This document shows, one piece after another, positions 1 through 7,836 of a stretch of 64,000 nt of DNA (the stretch's first letter is position 1; every line of letters starts with the position of its first letter). The notes below the pieces were generated by a model. The model had not been told where the DNA came from and searched no databases. It was given only the letters and a program-made list of their open reading frames with translations. The position numbers were made by a program, and so were the translations under genes. The stretch spans positions 388,861-452,860 of the forward strand of contig NZ_JAOEEA010000003.1 of the NCBI RefSeq assembly GCF_029837695.1, read 5' to 3'. The stretch is from Pseudomonas sp. GD04019 (lineage in GTDB: Bacteria > Pseudomonadota > Gammaproteobacteria > Pseudomonadales > Pseudomonadaceae).

Positions 1-427
1 CCTGAGCCATGTCCAGGGACTTGATCGGGTTGTCCTTGTGCACGAACACGGCCAGGGCGTCGATGGCCACCGGCACGGCGACCGGCTTGTAGCCGAACTT
101 CTCTTCGAAGGCCTGCAGCTCGTTGTCCTTCATGGCGCGGGACATCGGGCCCAGGTTGGCGGTGCCTTCGGTCAGCGCGGGCGGCGCGGTGGAGGAACCG
201 GCGGCCTGGATCTGGATGTTCACGTTCGGGTACAGCTTCTTGTATTCCTCGGCCCACAGGGTCATCAGGTTCGCCAGGGAGTCGGAACCGACGCTGGACA
301 AGTTACCCGATACACCGGAAGTCTTTTGGTAAGCCGGGATGGCCGGGTCGACAGCGGCAACCGCACTAGCGGCGCTTACGCCAGCGGCGACAAAGGTCAG
401 GGCCGCCATCAAACGCTTGAGTTTCAT
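1..427 (-). CDS. pstS: Phosphate ABC transporter periplasmic binding protein PstS (3' part outside window)
   Basis: Captures phosphate in the periplasm for the high-affinity PstSCAB importer. Only the first 142 residues are in the window. They show a signal peptide (MKLKR n-region, hydrophobic core, Ala-rich cleavage region near residue 24) and two phosphate-loop segments typical of PstS, SSVGSDS at 44-50 and AGSSTAPPA at 76-84. The start is the first ATG after a good ribosome site (AGGAGCAAGGC), and a Pho box lies about 70 bases upstream. The gene is read leftward out of the window, where pstC would be expected. Family identity is clear; the C-terminus cannot be judged. Confidence 0.93.
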   Translation of the reverse strand, partial: MKLKRLMAALTFVAAGVSAASAVAAVDPAIPAYQKTSGVSGNLSSVGSDSLANLMTLWAEEYKKLYPNVNIQIQAAGSSTAPPALTEGTANLGPMSRAMKDNELQAFEEKFGYKPVAVPVAIDALAVFVHKDNPIKSLDMAQ

Positions 428-495
428 GCCTTGCTCCTAGCAGGAAGGGGTTGGATGGAACGGGCCCAAGTATCTGTAGGCCGCATGAACACTCT

Positions 496-513
496 ATGAC
501 TGGATTGTGACAA
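496..513 (-). promoter_or_regulatory. Pho box (PhoB-binding site) of pstS
   Basis: Read on the minus strand this is TTGTCAC-AATC-CAGTCAT, two 7-base direct repeats with a 4-base spacer. It matches the PhoB consensus CTGTCAT-N4-CTGTCAT at 11 of 14 positions. It lies 69 bases upstream of the pstS start and in the right orientation, so phosphate-starvation control of pstS is very likely. Confidence 0.75.
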
Positions 514-531
514 TCAGGTTAAAGCGCAGAA

Positions 532-562
532 AAAAGCAAAAGGCCCGCGAACGGGCCTTTTT
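532..562 (-). terminator. Intrinsic terminator after the MHS transporter gene
   Basis: The stem AAAAGGCCCG / CGGGCCTTTT has a short loop and, on the minus strand, is followed by a T-rich tail. It stands 16 bases past the transporter stop and before the pstS promoter, so it insulates the two genes. Confidence 0.8.
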
Positions 563-577
563 GTGAGCGTCCTGGAT

Positions 578-1897
578 TCAGGCCGGCACGAGATGGCTGG
601 CCTGGCGCCGCCACAGCAGGGTGCCGATCAGCATGAACAGCAGGCACAGGGCGCCTACATAATAGGCCGGGCCCAGCGGGCTCCACTTCAGCAGCAGGCT
701 GACCAGGATCGGCGTCAGACCGCCGAAGATGGCGTAGGCCAGGTTGTAGGAGAACGACAGCCCGGAGAAACGCACCACCGCCGGAAAGGCCTTGACCATC
801 ACCATCGGGATGGCGCCGATCATGCCCACGCACAGGCCGGCCAGGGCATACAGCGGCACCAGCAGCTCCGGCTGGGTCTTCAGCGTGGTGTAGAACAGCC
901 AGGAGCTGACCAGCAGCAGCGCGCCGCCGACCAGGAAGGTCGGCCCCGGGCCGAAGCGGTCGGCGGCCAGCCCCGCCAGCACGCAGCCGATGCTCAGGCA
1001 GACGATGGCCAGGCCGTTGGCCGTCAGGGTATCGGCCGGGGTGAAGCCGTACTGGGTCTGCAGCAGGGTCGGCGTCATCAGGATCACCACGACGATGCCG
1101 GCCGACAACACCCAGGTCAGCAGCATGGACAGGATGATCGCCGGGCGATGCTCGCGCACCACCGCCTTCAGCGGCAGCTCGGCGGCCAGCGACTGGCGCT
1201 GCTGCAGCTCGGCGAACACCGGGGTCTCATGCAGCCAGCGGCGCAGGTAGACGGAGATCAGGCCGAACACCCCGCCGACCAGGAAGGGAATGCGCCAGGC
1301 GTAGTCGGCGATCTCTTGCGGGGTGAAGCTGCGGTTGATCGCGCTGGCCGCCAGCGAACCGAGCAGGATGCCGGCGGTGAGCCCTGCGGTCAGGGTGCTG
1401 CAGGCGAAGCCGATGCGCTTGGCCGGCACGTGCTCGGCGACGAACACCCAGGCGCCCGGCACCTCGCCGCCGATCGCCGCGCCCTGCATCACGCGCAGGG
1501 CCAGCAGCGCCAGCGGCGCCCAGATGCCGATCTGCGCGTAGGTCGGCAGCAGGCCCATCAGCAGGGTCGGCACCGCCATCAGGAAGATGCTCAGGGTGAA
1601 CATGCGCTTGCGCCCGAGCAGGTCGCCGAAGTGGGCCATGATGATGCCGCCCAGCGGCCGCGCCAGGTAGCCGGCAGCGAAGATGCCGAAGGTCTGCAGC
1701 TGGCGCAGCCACTCGGGCATCTCAGCGGGGAAGAACAGCTTGCCGACCACCGCGGCGAAGAACACGAAGATGATGAAGTCGTAGAACTCCAGCGCACCGC
1801 CCAGGGCGGAGAGCGAGAGGGTCTTGTAGTCACTGCGGTTCAATGGGCGCGCCACGGGCGCGGCGCTGGCATGTTCGGCGGGCATAGAGGGCTTCAT
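578..1897 (-). CDS. MFS transporter, metabolite:H+ symporter (MHS) type
   Basis: Inner-membrane proton symporter of 439 residues, probably for a small organic acid or a betaine-like solute; the substrate cannot be read from sequence. It has about 12 membrane segments, the MHS signature GALEFYDF at 34-41 in TM1, and the MFS loop motif GDLLGRKR at 91-98 between TM2 and TM3. Reading continues upstream without a stop, but the ATG at 1897 gives the family's usual N-terminus; an alternative ATG is at 1885. The neighbour pstS and the same order in P. aeruginosa (PA5369-PA5370, from memory) suggest a conserved pair, but a terminator separates them. Confidence 0.85.
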   Translation of the reverse strand: MKPSMPAEHASAAPVARPLNRSDYKTLSLSALGGALEFYDFIIFVFFAAVVGKLFFPAEMPEWLRQLQTFGIFAAGYLARPLGGIIMAHFGDLLGRKRMFTLSIFLMAVPTLLMGLLPTYAQIGIWAPLALLALRVMQGAAIGGEVPGAWVFVAEHVPAKRIGFACSTLTAGLTAGILLGSLAASAINRSFTPQEIADYAWRIPFLVGGVFGLISVYLRRWLHETPVFAELQQRQSLAAELPLKAVVREHRPAIILSMLLTWVLSAGIVVVILMTPTLLQTQYGFTPADTLTANGLAIVCLSIGCVLAGLAADRFGPGPTFLVGGALLLVSSWLFYTTLKTQPELLVPLYALAGLCVGMIGAIPMVMVKAFPAVVRFSGLSFSYNLAYAIFGGLTPILVSLLLKWSPLGPAYYVGALCLLFMLIGTLLWRRQASHLVPA

Positions 1898-2088
1898 TAT
1901 TAGAGTGGCAAGGCTGCGCCGCACCATAGCAAATCGGGCCCCGGACCGCAGCTTTGCGGCGGAAAAGCGGAACCGCGCGGTCGTCGTTTGACGCGCGCCT
2001 CTATATACTGCGCACGGCCCGTCTAGCACGGGCCGCAGCCTGCCACCGAACAGCCAATCATAAGAATCCACCAGCGGGGCCCAGCAGC

Positions 2089-2493
2089 ATGATCGAACTC
2101 GAACAGGAAGACCCCATCCCCCAGGGCGATCTGGCCCTGCAGATCACCGCCCTGCCGCGCGAGACCAACGGTTTCGGCGACATCTATGGCGGCTGGCTGG
2201 TATCGCAGATGGACCTGGCCGGCACCGCCATGGCCAGCAAGGTGGCCGGCGGTCGTGTCGCCACCGTGGCCATCGACCGCATGGCCTTCCTGGTACCGGT
2301 GGCCGTGGGCGCGCAGCTGTCCTTCTATACCCAGGCCCTGGAAGTCGGGCGCAGCTCGATCCAGATGCTGGTGGAAGTGTGGAGCGACGATCCGCTGTCC
2401 AGCGAGTGGCGCAAGGTCACCGAGGCGGTGTTCGTCTTCGTCGCCATCGACGGCAGCGGCCGCACCCGCCCGGTTCCGCCCCGCCGCGGCTGA
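2089..2493 (+). CDS. Acyl-CoA thioesterase, YciA-like hotdog fold
   Basis: Hydrolyses acyl-CoA to free acid and CoA in the cytosol. The 134-residue product has the hotdog-fold core with NGFGDIYGGWLVSQMDLAG at residues 26-44, which carries the catalytic Asp and the helix typical of YciA/BFIT thioesterases, followed by the strand pattern ending VTEAVFVFVAID. The ATG at 2089 was chosen because family members start just before this fold; an upstream extension from 1954 looks non-coding. It is divergent from the MHS transporter, with about 190 bases between them, and is followed by a terminator hairpin at 2510-2535. Chain-length preference is unknown. Confidence 0.85.
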   Translation: MIELEQEDPIPQGDLALQITALPRETNGFGDIYGGWLVSQMDLAGTAMASKVAGGRVATVAIDRMAFLVPVAVGAQLSFYTQALEVGRSSIQMLVEVWSDDPLSSEWRKVTEAVFVFVAIDGSGRTRPVPPRRG

Positions 2494-2509
2494 GAAGCCC
2501 GCTGCAGAC

Positions 2510-2535
2510 AACGCCGACCACAGTGTCGGCGTTTT
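2510..2535 (+). terminator. Intrinsic terminator after the thioesterase gene
   Basis: AACGCCGAC (2510-2518) pairs with GTCGGCGTT (2525-2533) around a 6-base loop and is followed by a short T tract. It lies 16 bases after the stop codon. Confidence 0.7.
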
Positions 2536-2600
2536 CCATTGGACTTGGCCTTTTGCCCCGCGCTGGAGTCAAATGAGCCAGGAATTCAGGGAGAACCAAC

Positions 2601-3500
2601 ATGAGCCAGGCCCAGATTGAACGCATCGAACTGGATGAGCTGACCTGCTGGCGCGTGCGCCACGCCGGCGCCGAACTGCTGGTGGCCCAGCAGGGGGCCC
2701 AGGTGCTGAGCTACCAGCAGGGCGAGCAACCGCCGCTGATCTGGCTCAGCGAGCAGGCCAGCTACCAGCGCCGGCAATCGGTGCGCGGCGGCGTGCCGAT
2801 CTGCTGGCCCTGGTTCGGCGACCTCGGCCGCAACCCGCTGCAGGTACAGGCCCAGCACGACAACCTGGGCGCCGCGCCCTTCCACGGCGGCGTACGCGCG
2901 CTGGACTGGCAACTGCTGGGCATCGACAGCGAGGGCGAGGCTGTGCACCTGCGCTTCGCCTTCGACAGCCGTCAGCATCCGCTGCCCGACTGGCCGCACG
3001 CCGCCGAGCTGCGCCTGGACATCCGCCTGGACGAACATCTGCACCTGGACCTGACCAGCCACAATCTGGGCAATACGCCGCTGGCCCTGAGCCAGGCGCT
3101 GCACAGCTACTTCGCCGTCAGCGACATCCGCCAGGTGGCCGTGCGCGGGCTGGAGGACAGCCGCTATATCGACACCCTGGAGGACTGGCAGGAACGCCGC
3201 CAGCAGGGCGAGCTGCGCTTCGCCGGCGAGACCGACCGCATCTACCTCGACCTGCCGCCGCACCTGCGTCTGCATGACGCCGGCTGGCAGCGCGAGCTAC
3301 ACCTGCAGACCCGCAACTCGCGCTCGGCGGTGCTGTGGAATCCGTGGATCGACAAGGCCCAGCGCCTGTCCAGCTTCGCCGAGGACGCCTGGCAGCGCAT
3401 GCTGTGCATCGAGACCGCCAACGTCTGGGACGACTGCGTGAGGCTGGCCCCCGGCGAGCGGCACAGCATGGGCCTTAGCCTGTGGAGCGAACCGGCGTAG
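2601..3500 (+). CDS. D-hexose-6-phosphate mutarotase (aldose-1-epimerase family, YeaD-like)
   Basis: Interconverts the alpha and beta anomers of glucose-6-phosphate and related sugars in the cytosol. The 299-residue protein spans the full beta-sandwich fold of the galactose-mutarotase superfamily, with RGGVPICWPWFG near 59-70, FHGGVRALDW with its conserved His near 94-103, LSQALHSYF near 160-168 and ETANVWDD near 272-279. These match the phosphate-binding and catalytic segments of the YeaD branch. The start follows GGGAGAACCAAC. It is a stand-alone gene between a terminator and a palindromic repeat pair. Confidence 0.88.
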   Translation: MSQAQIERIELDELTCWRVRHAGAELLVAQQGAQVLSYQQGEQPPLIWLSEQASYQRRQSVRGGVPICWPWFGDLGRNPLQVQAQHDNLGAAPFHGGVRALDWQLLGIDSEGEAVHLRFAFDSRQHPLPDWPHAAELRLDIRLDEHLHLDLTSHNLGNTPLALSQALHSYFAVSDIRQVAVRGLEDSRYIDTLEDWQERRQQGELRFAGETDRIYLDLPPHLRLHDAGWQRELHLQTRNSRSAVLWNPWIDKAQRLSSFAEDAWQRMLCIETANVWDDCVRLAPGERHSMGLSLWSEPA

Positions 3501-3512
3501 GGCATGGGCAGA

Positions 3513-3629
3513 CTCCCTCTCCCCCTGGGAGAGGGCTGGGCGGCCCGCGTAGGGTGAGGGGCTAGTACTCACTGCCGGCCATAGCCCCTCACCCGCCCTC
3601 CGGGCACCCTCTCCCAAAGGGAGAGGGGT
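3513..3629. repeat. Inverted pair of CCCTCTCCC/GGGAGAGGG palindromes (family 1)
   Basis: Two palindromes face each other: TCCCTCTCCCCCTGGGAGAG at 3513, with a TGAGGGG tail, and a second CCCTCTCCC...GGGAGAGGG copy ending at 3628. This REP/BIME-like pair separates two convergent genes. Related copies occur at eight other intergenic places in the window. It may act as a bidirectional transcript end. Confidence 0.85.
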
Positions 3630-4159
3630 CAGAGATCACCCTCCTCCACCAGCCGTACCTCGCTGGCATCCAGGGCATAGGAAGCCGCCGCCAGCTCGTT
3701 CTCCACCGCCTCGACACGCAGGGTGCCATCGACCCACAGCGGCTCGTAGATATCGTCCAGGGCGATGCCCGCGGGGTAACGCACCAGCACGATCTGGTTC
3801 GGCGGCGGAGGCGGCACGTGGATGCAGGCGCCCGGGTAGGGCACCAAGAACAGCAGCGTGGTCTTGCCGGCGGCATCGCTCTCCAGCGGCACCGGATAGC
3901 CGCCCAGGCGGATCTGCTTGCCGTCCAGGCGCGCCACGGTCTTGGTCGAGTACATCACCGCCGGCAGGCCCTGCTCCTGCTTGAGGCCGCCCTGCTGGCC
4001 GAAGGAGCCGGCCGCCTCGGGGCTGTCGTGGCTGATCTCCGGCATGGCTTCGAGGGCCTGCTGGTCCTCCCTGGGCATCAGCTCCAGCCAGTCCAGTTCG
4101 GCCGGTTCGGCATGGCTCAGCAGAGGCAGCAATAGCAGGGTCAACAACAGGCGGCGCAT
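3629..4159 (-). CDS. DUF3299 periplasmic protein
   Basis: A 176-residue exported protein of unknown function. The N-terminus MRRLLLTLLLLPLLSHA is a clean signal peptide. The body holds the family block PGACIHVPPPPPNQ near 128-141, preceded by RLGGYPVPLE. DUF3299 proteins are often coded beside LolC/MacB-like ABC permeases, but none is here. Its stop codon overlaps the end of a family-1 palindrome. The start is the ATG opening the signal peptide. Family assignment is good; no biochemical role can be claimed. Confidence 0.85.
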   Translation of the reverse strand: MRRLLLTLLLLPLLSHAEPAELDWLELMPREDQQALEAMPEISHDSPEAAGSFGQQGGLKQEQGLPAVMYSTKTVARLDGKQIRLGGYPVPLESDAAGKTTLLFLVPYPGACIHVPPPPPNQIVLVRYPAGIALDDIYEPLWVDGTLRVEAVENELAAASYALDASEVRLVEEGDL

Positions 4160-4214
4160 GGATGGTCTCGTGATGGATGCGGGCGGCCAAGCCTAGCGGC
4201 TCGGCGCGCGGCCG

Positions 4215-4460
4215 TCATTTGCGTTTCAGCAGCCCGTAGATCAGCAGCAGAACGATGGCGCCGACCACCGCACCGACGAAGCCCGCCGCCTCACCGGCCT
4301 CGTAGATACCCAGGGCCTGGCCGCCGTAGGTGGCGGCCAGCGAGCCGCCGATGCCGAGCAGGATGGTCATGATCCAGCCCATGCTGTCGTCGCCAGGTTT
4401 GAGGAAGCGCGCGATCAGACCCACGATCAGGCCGATGAAGATGGTGCCGAGAATGCTCAT
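4215..4460 (-). CDS. GlsB/YeaQ/YmgE family small membrane protein
   Basis: An 81-residue inner-membrane protein with three hydrophobic segments (MSILGTIFIGLIVGLIARFL, the WIMTILLGIGGSLAA region, and GAVVGAIVLLLIYGLL). It matches the transglycosylase-associated/GlsB stress-protein family, whose molecular role is unsettled. The real start ATGAGCATT is preceded by AAGGAG; an earlier overlapping ATGGCATGA is a two-codon dead end in another frame. It is transcribed leftward, upstream of the DUF3299 gene, with 55 bases between the genes, so they may share a transcript. Confidence 0.88.
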   Translation of the reverse strand: MSILGTIFIGLIVGLIARFLKPGDDSMGWIMTILLGIGGSLAATYGGQALGIYEAGEAAGFVGAVVGAIVLLLIYGLLKRK

Positions 4461-4489
4461 GCCATGCTCCTTTGCAGAGGCCAGAAACG

Positions 4490-4519
4490 AACAAGGCGCG
4501 CCAAATGGCACGCCTTGTT
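4490..4519 (-). terminator. Terminator hairpin after purK
   Basis: AACAAGGCG pairs with CGCCTTGTT, and the stem extends through TGCC/GGCG to a 4-base loop. It lies 25 bases past the purK stop on the minus strand. The T tract is short (GTTCGTTT), so termination may be partial. Confidence 0.6.
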
Positions 4520-4543
4520 GTGACCGGAGCGAAGCGGCGGGGT

Positions 4544-5626
4544 TCAACCCTGGATCAGCGCCTCGACCTCGGCGATGCGCGCCTTGAGGGTCGCCAGGTC
4601 CTTGCTGCGCAGGGTGGCGTGACCGACCTTGCGCCCGGCCTTGAAGGCCTTGCCGTAGTGGTGCAGGTGGCAGTCGGCGATGGCGCTGACCTTGGCCACG
4701 TCCGGCACCGAACCCAGGAAGTTGAGCATGGCGCTCTCGCCCACCTTGGCGGTGGAGCCCAGCGGCAGGCCGGCGACGGCACGCAGGTGGTTCTCGAACT
4801 GGCTGCACTCGGCGCCTTCGATGGTCCAGTGCCCGGAATTGTGTACGCGCGGGGCGATCTCGTTGGCCTTGAGGCCACCGTCGACTTCGAAGAACTCGAA
4901 GGCCAGCACGCCGACGTAATCCAGCTGGGTCAGCACGCGACCGACGTAGTCCTCGGCCAGCGCCTGCAGCGGATGGTCGGTGCTGGCGATGGACAGGGCC
5001 AGCACGCCGCTGTCGTGGCGGTTGTGCACCAGCGGATAGAAGCGCGTCTCGCCATCGCGGGCACGCACGGCCACCAGCGACACTTCGCCGGTGAACGGCA
5101 CGAAGCCTTCGAGGATGCACGGCACGCTGCCCAGCTCGGCGAAGGCGCCGGCCACGTCTTCCGCCTTGCGCAGGACCTTCTGGCCCTTGCCGTCGTAACC
5201 CAGGGTACGGGTCTTCAGCACCGCCGGCAGGCCGATGGCGGCCACGGCAGCGTCCAGGTCGGCCTGGGACTGGATATCGGCAAACTCGGGAGTCGGGATG
5301 CCGAGGTCCTTGAACATGGACTTCTCGAACCAGCGGTCACGGGCGATACGCAGGGCTTCGGCGCTCGGGTAGACCGGCACGAACTGCGAGAGGAAAGCGA
5401 CGGTCTCGGCCGGCACGCTCTCGAACTCGAAGGTCACCAGGTCGACTTCATCGGCCAGCTGACGCAGGTGGTCCTGGTCGCCGTAGTCGGCGCGGATATG
5501 CTCGCCGAGAGCCTGGGCACAGGCATCCGGCGCCGGGTCGAGGAAGGCGAAGTCCATGCCCAGCGGGGTGCCCGCCAGGGCCATCATGCGGCCCAGCTGG
5601 CCGCCACCGATTACACCGATCTTCAT
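4544..5626 (-). CDS. purK: N5-carboxyaminoimidazole ribonucleotide synthase PurK
   Basis: ATP-grasp enzyme of de novo purine synthesis that carboxylates aminoimidazole ribonucleotide with bicarbonate and ATP to N5-CAIR, the PurE substrate. The 360 residues have the N-terminal MKIGVIGGGQLGRMM Rossmann-like motif, the ATP-grasp core (KTRTLGYDGKGQ near 138-149, EGFVPF near 174) and the C-terminal EIAPRVHNSGHWT block near 257-269. Full family length. It lies 14 bases after purE on the minus strand, so the pair forms a purE-purK operon ending at the hairpin 4490-4519. Confidence 0.97.
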   Translation of the reverse strand: MKIGVIGGGQLGRMMALAGTPLGMDFAFLDPAPDACAQALGEHIRADYGDQDHLRQLADEVDLVTFEFESVPAETVAFLSQFVPVYPSAEALRIARDRWFEKSMFKDLGIPTPEFADIQSQADLDAAVAAIGLPAVLKTRTLGYDGKGQKVLRKAEDVAGAFAELGSVPCILEGFVPFTGEVSLVAVRARDGETRFYPLVHNRHDSGVLALSIASTDHPLQALAEDYVGRVLTQLDYVGVLAFEFFEVDGGLKANEIAPRVHNSGHWTIEGAECSQFENHLRAVAGLPLGSTAKVGESAMLNFLGSVPDVAKVSAIADCHLHHYGKAFKAGRKVGHATLRSKDLATLKARIAEVEALIQG

Positions 5627-5640
5627 CTATAGGGCCTCGA

Positions 5641-6129
5641 TCAGGAACGCGGGTCCGGGTTGTCCAGCACAGTCTGGGTCTGCTCGTCGCGGAACGCCTT
5701 GAGCTTGTCGTGGAACTGCGGGTGCTGGTGGCCGAGGATGCTGGCGGCCAGCAGGGCGGCGTTGATCGCCCCGGCCTTGCCGATGGCCAGGGTGGCGACC
5801 GGGATGCCGGCGGGCATCTGCACGATGGACAGCAGCGAGTCGACGCCCGACAGCACAGCCGACTGTACCGGCACGCCGAGCACCGGCAGGTGGGTCTTGG
5901 CCGCGCACATGCCCGGCAGGTGAGCGGCGCCACCGGCACCGGCGATAATCACCTGGATGCCACGGCCTTCGGCTGCTTCCGCGTACTGGAACAGCAGATC
6001 CGGGGTGCGGTGGGCGGAAACCACCTTCACTTCGTACGGAATGCCCAGCTTTTCCAGCATGTCTGCGGTGTGACTGAGGGTGCTCCAATCGGACTTGGAG
6101 CCCATGATCACGCCAACCAGTGCGCTCAT
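5641..6129 (-). CDS. purE: N5-carboxyaminoimidazole ribonucleotide mutase PurE
   Basis: Moves the carboxyl group of N5-CAIR to C4, giving CAIR in purine synthesis. The 162-residue protein is class I PurE, with IMGSKSDW at 8-15, VSAHRTPD at 37-44 including the catalytic His, and [12 protein letters not shown] near 70-81. An upstream in-frame extension to 6219 has no family match, so the ATG at 6127-6129 giving [14 protein letters not shown] was chosen. First gene of the purE-purK operon. Confidence 0.97.
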   Translation of the reverse strand: MSALVGVIMGSKSDWSTLSHTADMLEKLGIPYEVKVVSAHRTPDLLFQYAEAAEGRGIQVIIAGAGGAAHLPGMCAAKTHLPVLGVPVQSAVLSGVDSLLSIVQMPAGIPVATLAIGKAGAINAALLAASILGHQHPQFHDKLKAFRDEQTQTVLDNPDPRS

Positions 6130-6165
6130 CGTTTTGCCTCTAACTCGGGCGCCTGTCGGCGCGAC

Positions 6166-6201
6166 AAAAACCAACAAGCCACGCATTCGGCGTGGCTTGT
6201 T
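6166..6201 (-). terminator. Strong intrinsic terminator upstream of purE, serving the 6326-7078 gene
   Basis: A 12-bp perfect stem, AACAAGCCACGC (6173-6184) with GCGTGGCTTGTT (6190-6201), has a 5-base loop. On the minus strand it is followed by GGTTTTT. It lies between the solute-binding protein gene and purE, so it stops transcripts coming from the former. Confidence 0.8.
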
Positions 6202-6325
6202 ATGTGCGGGCCAGGCCACTCGGGGCCTGGAGGCGGGGCAGTATACCGGAAAGCCACGGCAGTCGCGCCCTTGCTGTGACCGTCCGTCAGCGGGGATTTG
6301 TAACCTGACTTAGCGCCACATTCGG

Positions 6326-7078
6326 TCAGTTGCTGTACCGATAAATGATCGAGTCGAAGCTGCCCGACGCATACCCCCGCTGCAGACACTGGTCGAACTG
6401 CTCCAGGAACCAGCCCATCTTCAGCGACTTGGCGATGCCCATGTGCTTGCTGTCGGACTTGAAGGGCACCGGCAGGGTGGTGAAGTTGTCGCCCTGCAGG
6501 TCGGGGCTGCCCTGGGCCAGCTTGGCGATATCCACGCTGGAGCCGATCAGGATGGCGTCGATGCGCTCGCGCTGGAGCATGGCCAGGCCGCTGCGGGTGT
6601 CGTTGAAGCCGACCAGGGTCATGCTGCCGTTGGCCACCGCCTCGTCGAAGGCGGTGCCGTAGCTGGTACCGATGGTCGCACCGACCAGCTTGTCCTTGAG
6701 GTCGGCGATGGTCTGGTAGGGGAACTCCCGCCCCCGTTTCACCACCAGCACCACGTGCTCGGTGAAGATCGGCGCGGAGAAGTCGAACAGGGCCAGGCGC
6801 TCTTCGCTCATCGACAGGCCGATGACCCCGCCGCCGCCGCGCTCGCCCATGGTGTAGGCGCGCTTCCAGGGCATCAGCTTGATCAGGTAGGGCACCTGCA
6901 TCTCGTCCAGGCAATGCTTGCTGATGTCCACCACGATGCCCTTGGCCTCGCCGTCCTGCTCGAAGTACTTGGGGAAGCCATCATGGGTGCCATAGACCAT
7001 GAACGCGTCGGCCCGGACGACTGCCGGCCCCAGCAGGAGCAGCAACAGAAGCAGGTGGCGCAGCTTGCTGGCATACAT
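6326..7078 (-). CDS. Periplasmic solute-binding protein, family 3 (transporter substrate-binding domain)
   Basis: A 250-residue exported protein of the polar amino acid binding superfamily. It has a signal peptide (LRHLLLLLLLLGPAVVRA) and the two-lobe fold with FEQDGEAKGIVVDI near 40-53 and the DLKDKLVGATIGTSYGTAFDEAV hinge segment near 125-147. There is no ABC permease or ATPase next to it, so it is an orphan; such proteins can also work as sensors or as shared binding proteins. ATG 7078 places the signal peptide at the very N-terminus; an upstream ATG at 7105 is possible. Ligand unknown. Confidence 0.8.
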   Translation of the reverse strand: MYASKLRHLLLLLLLLGPAVVRADAFMVYGTHDGFPKYFEQDGEAKGIVVDISKHCLDEMQVPYLIKLMPWKRAYTMGERGGGGVIGLSMSEERLALFDFSAPIFTEHVVLVVKRGREFPYQTIADLKDKLVGATIGTSYGTAFDEAVANGSMTLVGFNDTRSGLAMLQRERIDAILIGSSVDIAKLAQGSPDLQGDNFTTLPVPFKSDSKHMGIAKSLKMGWFLEQFDQCLQRGYASGSFDSIIYRYSN

Positions 7079-7333
7079 GGCGGCGCCTCGCTGACCAATG
7101 AACAAGTGCTTTCACTCTAGGAGCTGGGGCGGGAACGCGCACCCCGCTAATCGCCTGAGTCGGGGCAGGAGCATCACCGATGCCCGCGGGTAGTTTCGCC
7201 GAGGCCACCCGGCAAGCCCCAGATGACGAACGGATGACAACGCGGCGCAAAGCGAGAACTCGGCCACCGCCGATGTTGGCCGCCTTGCATACAATCCGCG
7301 CCTTCTTCCCGCCAGATTGAAAAGGACTTCAAT

Positions 7334-7513
7334 ATGCGCCGCGTCTTTGCCCTCACCACCCTGCTCGCCACCCTCGCCGGCTGTGCCACTGCCCCGCAGG
7401 GTGACGCCCCGCTGGCCGTGCACGACGAAACCCTAGAGCCGCAGGCCGGCGTCGAGGTCTGCTACCAGCTGATCTTCTGCCCGCTGGTCAGCGCCGCCGA
7501 ACTGGCGCGCTGA
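7334..7513 (+). CDS. Small lipoprotein, function unknown
   Basis: A 59-residue product: MRRVFALTTLLATLAGCATA is a lipoprotein signal with lipobox LAGC (Cys16), so the mature peptide is only about 43 residues, with two further Cys in VCYQLIFCPLVSA. The start follows AAAGGACTTCAAT. It is divergent from the solute-binding protein and reads toward aatJ, 320 bases upstream of it. Codon use is GC3-rich like its neighbours, which supports real coding. I do not recognise the family. Confidence 0.6.
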   Translation: MRRVFALTTLLATLAGCATAPQGDAPLAVHDETLEPQAGVEVCYQLIFCPLVSAAELAR

Positions 7514-7602
7514 GTTCGGCGCCAGCCTCTCCCCTCAACAAGGTCGCGCGCAATCGGGCGGCTTGCCTGCCCTTCCCGGGTAATCGCCAAGCGATTGCGC
7601 CA

Positions 7603-7616
7603 TTCGGTTTTCCGAA
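7603..7616. promoter_or_regulatory. Probable AauR-binding inverted repeat
   Basis: TTCGG-TTTT-CCGAA is an exact match to the inverted repeat TTCGG-N4-CCGAA that, as I recall, was reported as the AauR site of Pseudomonas putida. It lies about 110 bases upstream of the sigma-54 promoter, a normal enhancer distance. The regulator gene aauR is in the same cluster. Confidence 0.75.
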
Positions 7617-7725
7617 CGCGGCCGGCGAGCTTGTTCGCCCAGGCGAACGCCGGCGCTTTTCCACTCGGCCCGGATAAGCACCATAAATCTTTGAATATCA
7701 GCTAGTTAGACCATAAAAGCAGCCT

Positions 7726-7741
7726 TGGCACAGTACCTGCT
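7726..7741 (+). promoter_or_regulatory. Sigma-54 promoter of the aat operon
   Basis: TTGGCACAGTACCTGCT carries GG at 7727-7728 and GC at 7739-7740, exactly 10 bases apart, matching the -24/-12 pattern TGGCAC-N5-TTGC well. It is about 95 bases upstream of aatJ and downstream of the AauR repeat, as expected for a system driven by a sigma-54 activator. Confidence 0.8.
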
Positions 7742-7836
7742 CTGACTCTCGCAGGGACGGCTCGACCGTCCACTCCACAGGGGCCCGCATCGCCATGCAG
7801 CGGCCGCCCCGGATAACAACAACAGCGAGGATCAGC

